Positions 60,889 through 64,000 of a DNA stretch of 64,000 nt are shown piece by piece. Origin of the DNA: Gordonia sp. OPL2 (GTDB taxonomy: Bacteria; Actinomycetota; Actinomycetes; Mycobacteriales; Mycobacteriaceae); the NCBI RefSeq assembly GCF_003797825.1, contig NZ_RKME01000013.1:62001-126000 (forward strand), given 5' to 3'. Position 1 is the first letter of the stretch, and each line of letters starts with the position of its first letter. The notes beneath the pieces were generated by a model. The model saw only the letters and a list, made by a program, of their open reading frames with translations, made no database searches and was not told the DNA's origin. The translations under genes were made by a program, and so were the position numbers.

Positions 60889-62840
60889 CCGGCAGCCGAC
60901 CGCCCGCGACGACGACGCACGAGCAGTGTGCCGCCGATCACCGCGCCGACCAGGATCACCGCGCCGACCAGGACGCCGACGATGGTGCCCCACGAGCCCG
61001 TCGAGCCGGAATCGTCACTCTCCGGGTTCACCGCCGTCGAGTTCACCGCGACGGGGTCGTTGTCGGCGATCTTCAGGATCGCGTCACCGTCAACCGCTGC
61101 CCACCTCTGATCGGTGGACAGATAGTCCAGCAGCGAGTCGAGATCACCGGCATCGTTGGTGGAGGTGGCGACCAGGACACTCCGGTCACCCGATCGAGTC
61201 ACCTCGAGAGCGCCGAAGCTGATACCGGGGTCCAGCGTCACCGACGACGACCCGCCGCCCGGTGAGACGACGCTGAGCTTGCGCCCATCGGCGCGCAACG
61301 GCAGATCCAGCGACGGCAGCCCCGTCCCGTCCGCCGCGATCAGGATCGCGGGTTGCCCGGAGGACGACGCCGAGTCCATCGACACCACGTCGATCCCCAA
61401 CGGCACCGCCGACATCCCCTGCAATCCGGCGGCGATCGACACCGCCCGGGACACGTCGCCGGCATCACCCTTGGTCCAGGCGAGTTGGGTTCGTGGCATC
61501 AACGACTGGGGCAGCGATTGGAAACCCTGCGGCTGGGGCGGATCGGCCGCCTCGGACCGGACCTCTCCGGACGAGCTGAGGCTCAAGGTGCTGCGGTAGC
61601 CGTTGCCACAACCCTCACTCAGATCGCCACGTTGCAACACGAGGGAGATCGGCGTGTAGCGGCGGACGACGTCGTCGGGGATGTCGACCCACTGGTTGTA
61701 CGAACCGGACTCGTCGGTGGGGATCGTCGCGATGGTGCGATCGCCCGAACGCACCGCGATGAGACCGTCACTGTCGCGTGGGCCGGGACTGTAGGAGCCC
61801 GACAGTTGGACGCTGATGCCCTTCGACGGACGACCGAGTCTGGTCTGGTCGATCCCGAAGTCGATGGTCGGCCAGGCCGCCGACGTGACCGACTGATCGC
61901 CGATGCCCAGGTCACCGAGGGTCTGCACCGACGGCGCGATCTGCGGCGCGTTGTGCAGCGCTCCCGCCACCGCAGCCGAACTCAGGGCGATGGGAGCCAT
62001 GTTCGACGTGAGGAACTGGGTCTGGGTGACGAGTTCGTCGGCCGAGCCGCCGATGACGAGATACGCGGACCCGTCGTTGGGCTGAAGCGACAGACCGGGA
62101 TTCGCCTGCGTGTTGATGACGATCTGGCGTTCGAGTGGTCCGGGAACGGTCGGCGGGGTCATGTTCGATCGCGGCAGCGCGACGGTTCGGACCGGGACCT
62201 GCGCGGCGCCATAATTCGCCACCACGGCCGTGGCGAGGTTGACCGCTGCCGCACCCTCTGCCTGCTGCACGTCGTCGGGGATGTAGATCGTCAGCCCGCG
62301 CAGGATCGGCGGCAGGAACTCGGCCACCGAATCCGGGATCGCCTCCCGGCCCGTGTAGGAAACGGTCGCATTGACCATCCGAAATGCGTTCTCGGGGTCG
62401 AATTGACAGAGACCCTGGACCCGGAGGTATGCCCGCAGGACGATATCGGCGGCATTCTGGTCGACACGCAATCCGCGCAGCGGCAATTCGATCGGGGAAT
62501 TGGGCTCGGGATTGATCGGGGTCCGCGAGATCAAGCGTTCGTCCTGCAGGACATCGACGCTGCCGCCGGTCACGAACGCCGGCAGCTCGGACAGGCCGCG
62601 GAGCACGGACGGCGTGAGGTTCTGCGGCACCGGCAGCTTCATGCTGACCTCACCCTGCTGACCTGGGAAGGAGATCGTCGACGACGACCCGAGATCCTGC
62701 AGACTCAACGGTGGTGGCGGGTCACCCGGAGCTGCCGCGGACGGTGCTGCGAAGCCGATGAGGGAGGCGATCACCGCCGCGACGGCGATGACGACCGAAA
62801 CTCTGCGGCTTCCACGGCGAGAACTCTGGCGCACAACCAT
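60885..62840 (-). CDS. BcsB-like exported polysaccharide-synthase partner
   Basis: 651 residues. Signal peptide (cut near PSAAAPGD), a long exported region with repeated beta-rich modules (VRLP-type GEVSMKLPVPQ, TIYIPDD, ISVQLSGSYSPG, a YLVIGGSADELV Rossmann-like part), and one C-terminal membrane anchor (GTIVGVLVGAVILVGAVIGG) with a basic tail. This is the organisation of BcsB, the carbohydrate-binding subunit that guides cellulose out of BcsA. First gene of a four-gene operon. No start other than GTG/ATG at 62840 fits the signal peptide. Confidence 0.75.
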   Translation of the reverse strand: MVVRQSSRRGSRRVSVVIAVAAVIASLIGFAAPSAAAPGDPPPPLSLQDLGSSSTISFPGQQGEVSMKLPVPQNLTPSVLRGLSELPAFVTGGSVDVLQDERLISRTPINPEPNSPIELPLRGLRVDQNAADIVLRAYLRVQGLCQFDPENAFRMVNATVSYTGREAIPDSVAEFLPPILRGLTIYIPDDVQQAEGAAAVNLATAVVANYGAAQVPVRTVALPRSNMTPPTVPGPLERQIVINTQANPGLSLQPNDGSAYLVIGGSADELVTQTQFLTSNMAPIALSSAAVAGALHNAPQIAPSVQTLGDLGIGDQSVTSAAWPTIDFGIDQTRLGRPSKGISVQLSGSYSPGPRDSDGLIAVRSGDRTIATIPTDESGSYNQWVDIPDDVVRRYTPISLVLQRGDLSEGCGNGYRSTLSLSSSGEVRSEAADPPQPQGFQSLPQSLMPRTQLAWTKGDAGDVSRAVSIAAGLQGMSAVPLGIDVVSMDSASSSGQPAILIAADGTGLPSLDLPLRADGRKLSVVSPGGGSSSVTLDPGISFGALEVTRSGDRSVLVATSTNDAGDLDSLLDYLSTDQRWAAVDGDAILKIADNDPVAVNSTAVNPESDDSGSTGSWGTIVGVLVGAVILVGAVIGGTLLVRRRRGRSAAG

Positions 62841-62874
62841 CGGGCCCTTTCAGACATGATGCGCGGATACTCGG

Positions 62875-62960
62875 CGGCACAACATACTCCACTGGATCTT
62901 CCAGAAAGAAACTATCGGAACAAGCGGGCATCGGCATCGCCAATCGGCGGAGTTGTGCCG
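62875..62960. other. Widely spaced inverted repeat in the divergent gap
   Basis: CGGCACAAC (62875-62883) and GTTGTGCCG (62952-62960) flank an A-rich 68-bp centre, upstream of the polysaccharide operon and of the hydrolase gene. The rest of 62841-63083 shows nothing recognised. It may be a paired regulator site. Confidence 0.35.
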
Positions 62961-63083
62961 ATCAGTGATGATCGTGACCGACGCCGGCGCGTCGACATCG
63001 ACGGCTCGTCGTTGTGGGATCGAGTCACAACTGTTTCCCGTCGGCCGCGTGTGGTCTGGAACGATGGCGGGGTGTCCAGCGTC

Positions 63084-63878
63084 ATGACGGGTGAGCGGAT
63101 CGACGGCGGCGTCTACGTCGACCTCGGCGGTCGGCGCGTCTGGCATTTCGTCGGCGGAGAACCGTCCGGCCAGCCGACGGTCCTGCTCCACGGTGCTTTC
63201 GGCTCGGCGTCGGCCTGGGGCGCGCAGTTCGCCGACCTGACCGCCGCGGGCCTCGCGATCCACGCACCCGAACGCAGCGGACACGGCCACTCACCCGACC
63301 ACGACGGCCCGTTCACCTATTCGGACATGGTGGCCGAGACCATCGCCTACCTCGAGGAGCAGGTGGAAGGCCCCGCGCATCTCATCGGGTGGAGTGATGG
63401 TGCGGTGATCGCGCTCTTGGTCGCTAAGTACCGTCCCGACCTCGTCAACCGTGTCGTCGTGGTGTCGTTCTACGTCAATCGCGCCGATCAGGACGCGGAC
63501 GAGTTCTTCCAGTTGATCGAGTCGCGGGACACCGCGACGGTCGACTTCCTGCGCAGCGGCTACGTCGACATCACGCCCGACGGTCCCCAGCACTTCGACG
63601 TCGTCTACGACAAGACCGTGTCCATGCTCGCGCAGGAGCCCGCCTACGACTACGCGGAGTTCACCGATGTCGACGTCCCGATCCTGCTCGTCGCAGCGGA
63701 TCGCGGGGTGGCACGCGTCGATCACATCCTCGCGCTGTCGCGCGCACTCCCCCAGGCCCGTCTGGCCGTCCTGCCGGGCACCCACATCCTGCCCGTCGAG
63801 TCACCCGAGCTGTTCAACCCGCTGGTCGTGGCGTTCCTGACGGCCGATCCCCCGAGCCATTGGGTGCCGCATCCCTGA
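63084..63878 (+). CDS. Alpha/beta hydrolase
   Basis: 264 residues. VLLHGAFGSASAWGAQF is the oxyanion-hole region, LIGWSDGAVIALLVA the nucleophile elbow (G-W-S-D-G, Ser), and the late PGTHILPVE gives the catalytic His with an Asp in the preceding strand region (LLVAADRGVARVDH). Substrate unknown; esterase or related. ATG 63084 is used; GTG 63072 is possible. Divergent from the polysaccharide operon. Confidence 0.85.
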   Translation: MTGERIDGGVYVDLGGRRVWHFVGGEPSGQPTVLLHGAFGSASAWGAQFADLTAAGLAIHAPERSGHGHSPDHDGPFTYSDMVAETIAYLEEQVEGPAHLIGWSDGAVIALLVAKYRPDLVNRVVVVSFYVNRADQDADEFFQLIESRDTATVDFLRSGYVDITPDGPQHFDVVYDKTVSMLAQEPAYDYAEFTDVDVPILLVAADRGVARVDHILALSRALPQARLAVLPGTHILPVESPELFNPLVVAFLTADPPSHWVPHP

Positions 63879-63917
63879 CGCGACGCGGTTCGCGACCGTT
63901 CGGGTCCCGATGTGCGT

Positions 63918-64000
63918 TCAGGCCGATGCGTGCACTCGCTGCCACGCCGCGCGGCGGGCACCGTCGGGGTCGGACTGCACACGGTCGGGGTCGTCGATGA
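63918..64000 (-). CDS. C-terminal end of an unidentified gene (partial)
   Basis: A minus-strand frame enters from the window edge and stops at 63918-63920. It reads DDPDRVQSDPDGARRAAWQR then VHASA, with the third-position GC bias of a coding region. Too short to identify. It would converge with the alpha/beta hydrolase. Confidence 0.45.
   Translation of the reverse strand, partial: IDDPDRVQSDPDGARRAAWQRVHASA

Noticed and set aside
61353..63083. N-terminal extension of the alpha/beta hydrolase
   Set aside because: It runs antisense through the BcsB-like gene and through the divergent promoter; the hydrolase fold begins only after 63084.
63722..63982. 86-codon minus-strand frame at the right end
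   Set aside because: Overlaps the hydrolase gene antisense and has a biased, motif-free product. The shorter partial frame ending at 63918 is a better candidate.

Overview
The window is about 67% GC chromosomal DNA of a mycolic-acid actinomycete, most likely Gordonia or a close relative. Three things suggest this: mshA (mycothiol synthesis), a rex-hemA-hemC-hemD-hemB cluster, and a gene order that mirrors the Mycobacterium tuberculosis stretch Rv0486-Rv0512 in reverse. That shared order runs mshA, a YbjN protein, gpmA, senX3-regX3, an Rv0495c-like gene, ppx, Rv0497-Rv0499-like genes, proC, an HTH protein, bS22, an SDR, an acyltransferase, a SerB1-like HAD, a thioredoxin-fold protein and the hem genes. 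The genus is inferred from the sequence alone. No rRNA, tRNA, prophage, transposase or CRISPR array was seen.

Left part (1-17.8 kb) is catabolism. Bases 1-5206 hold an amine/GABA route: the end of an aminobutyraldehyde dehydrogenase, gabT, a copper amine oxidase and a succinate-semialdehyde dehydrogenase. Bases 6094-12127 hold a phosphonate region: a PhnF-type GntR repressor divergent from a phosphonatase-like HAD hydrolase, phnD, phnC, a double-length phnE and a zinc alcohol dehydrogenase. The divergent promoter has two PhnF-type palindromes flanking an 11-bp-periodic PHO-box-like array. Fatty-acid genes follow: a fadE25 orthologue with two palindromic operators, a TetR gene, an internally duplicated membrane protein and an acyl-CoA oxidase.

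Middle part (17.8-48.7 kb) is mostly conserved core: three overlapping membrane-protein genes, heme synthesis with Rex, cell-envelope lipid and sugar genes, proC, polyphosphate metabolism, the SenX3-RegX3 phosphate-sensing pair (with its own PHO-box-like repeats), glycolysis (gpmA) and mycothiol (mshA). Between gpmA and the YbjN/mshA pair lies an insertion relative to the mycobacterial order: an APC permease, a 4CL-type acyl-CoA ligase and a DUF2975-XRE pair with a probable leaderless promoter.

Right part (48.8-64 kb) is more accessory: a cytochrome P450 overlapping a TetR gene, a zinc ABC transporter behind a Zur-like site, a DUF2599 lipoprotein, a glycoside-hydrolase-like lipoprotein, and a four-gene operon with 4-nt overlaps at every junction. 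The operon encodes a BcsB-like exported protein, an exosortase-like membrane protein, a processive GT2 synthase without PilZ, and a GT-C-like membrane protein. It looks like an uncharacterised exopolysaccharide system and is the strongest candidate for new biology here.

The gaps between genes carry at least three families of dispersed palindromic repeats, one built on a strict 21-bp period, and a 14-bp minisatellite lies upstream of phnD.
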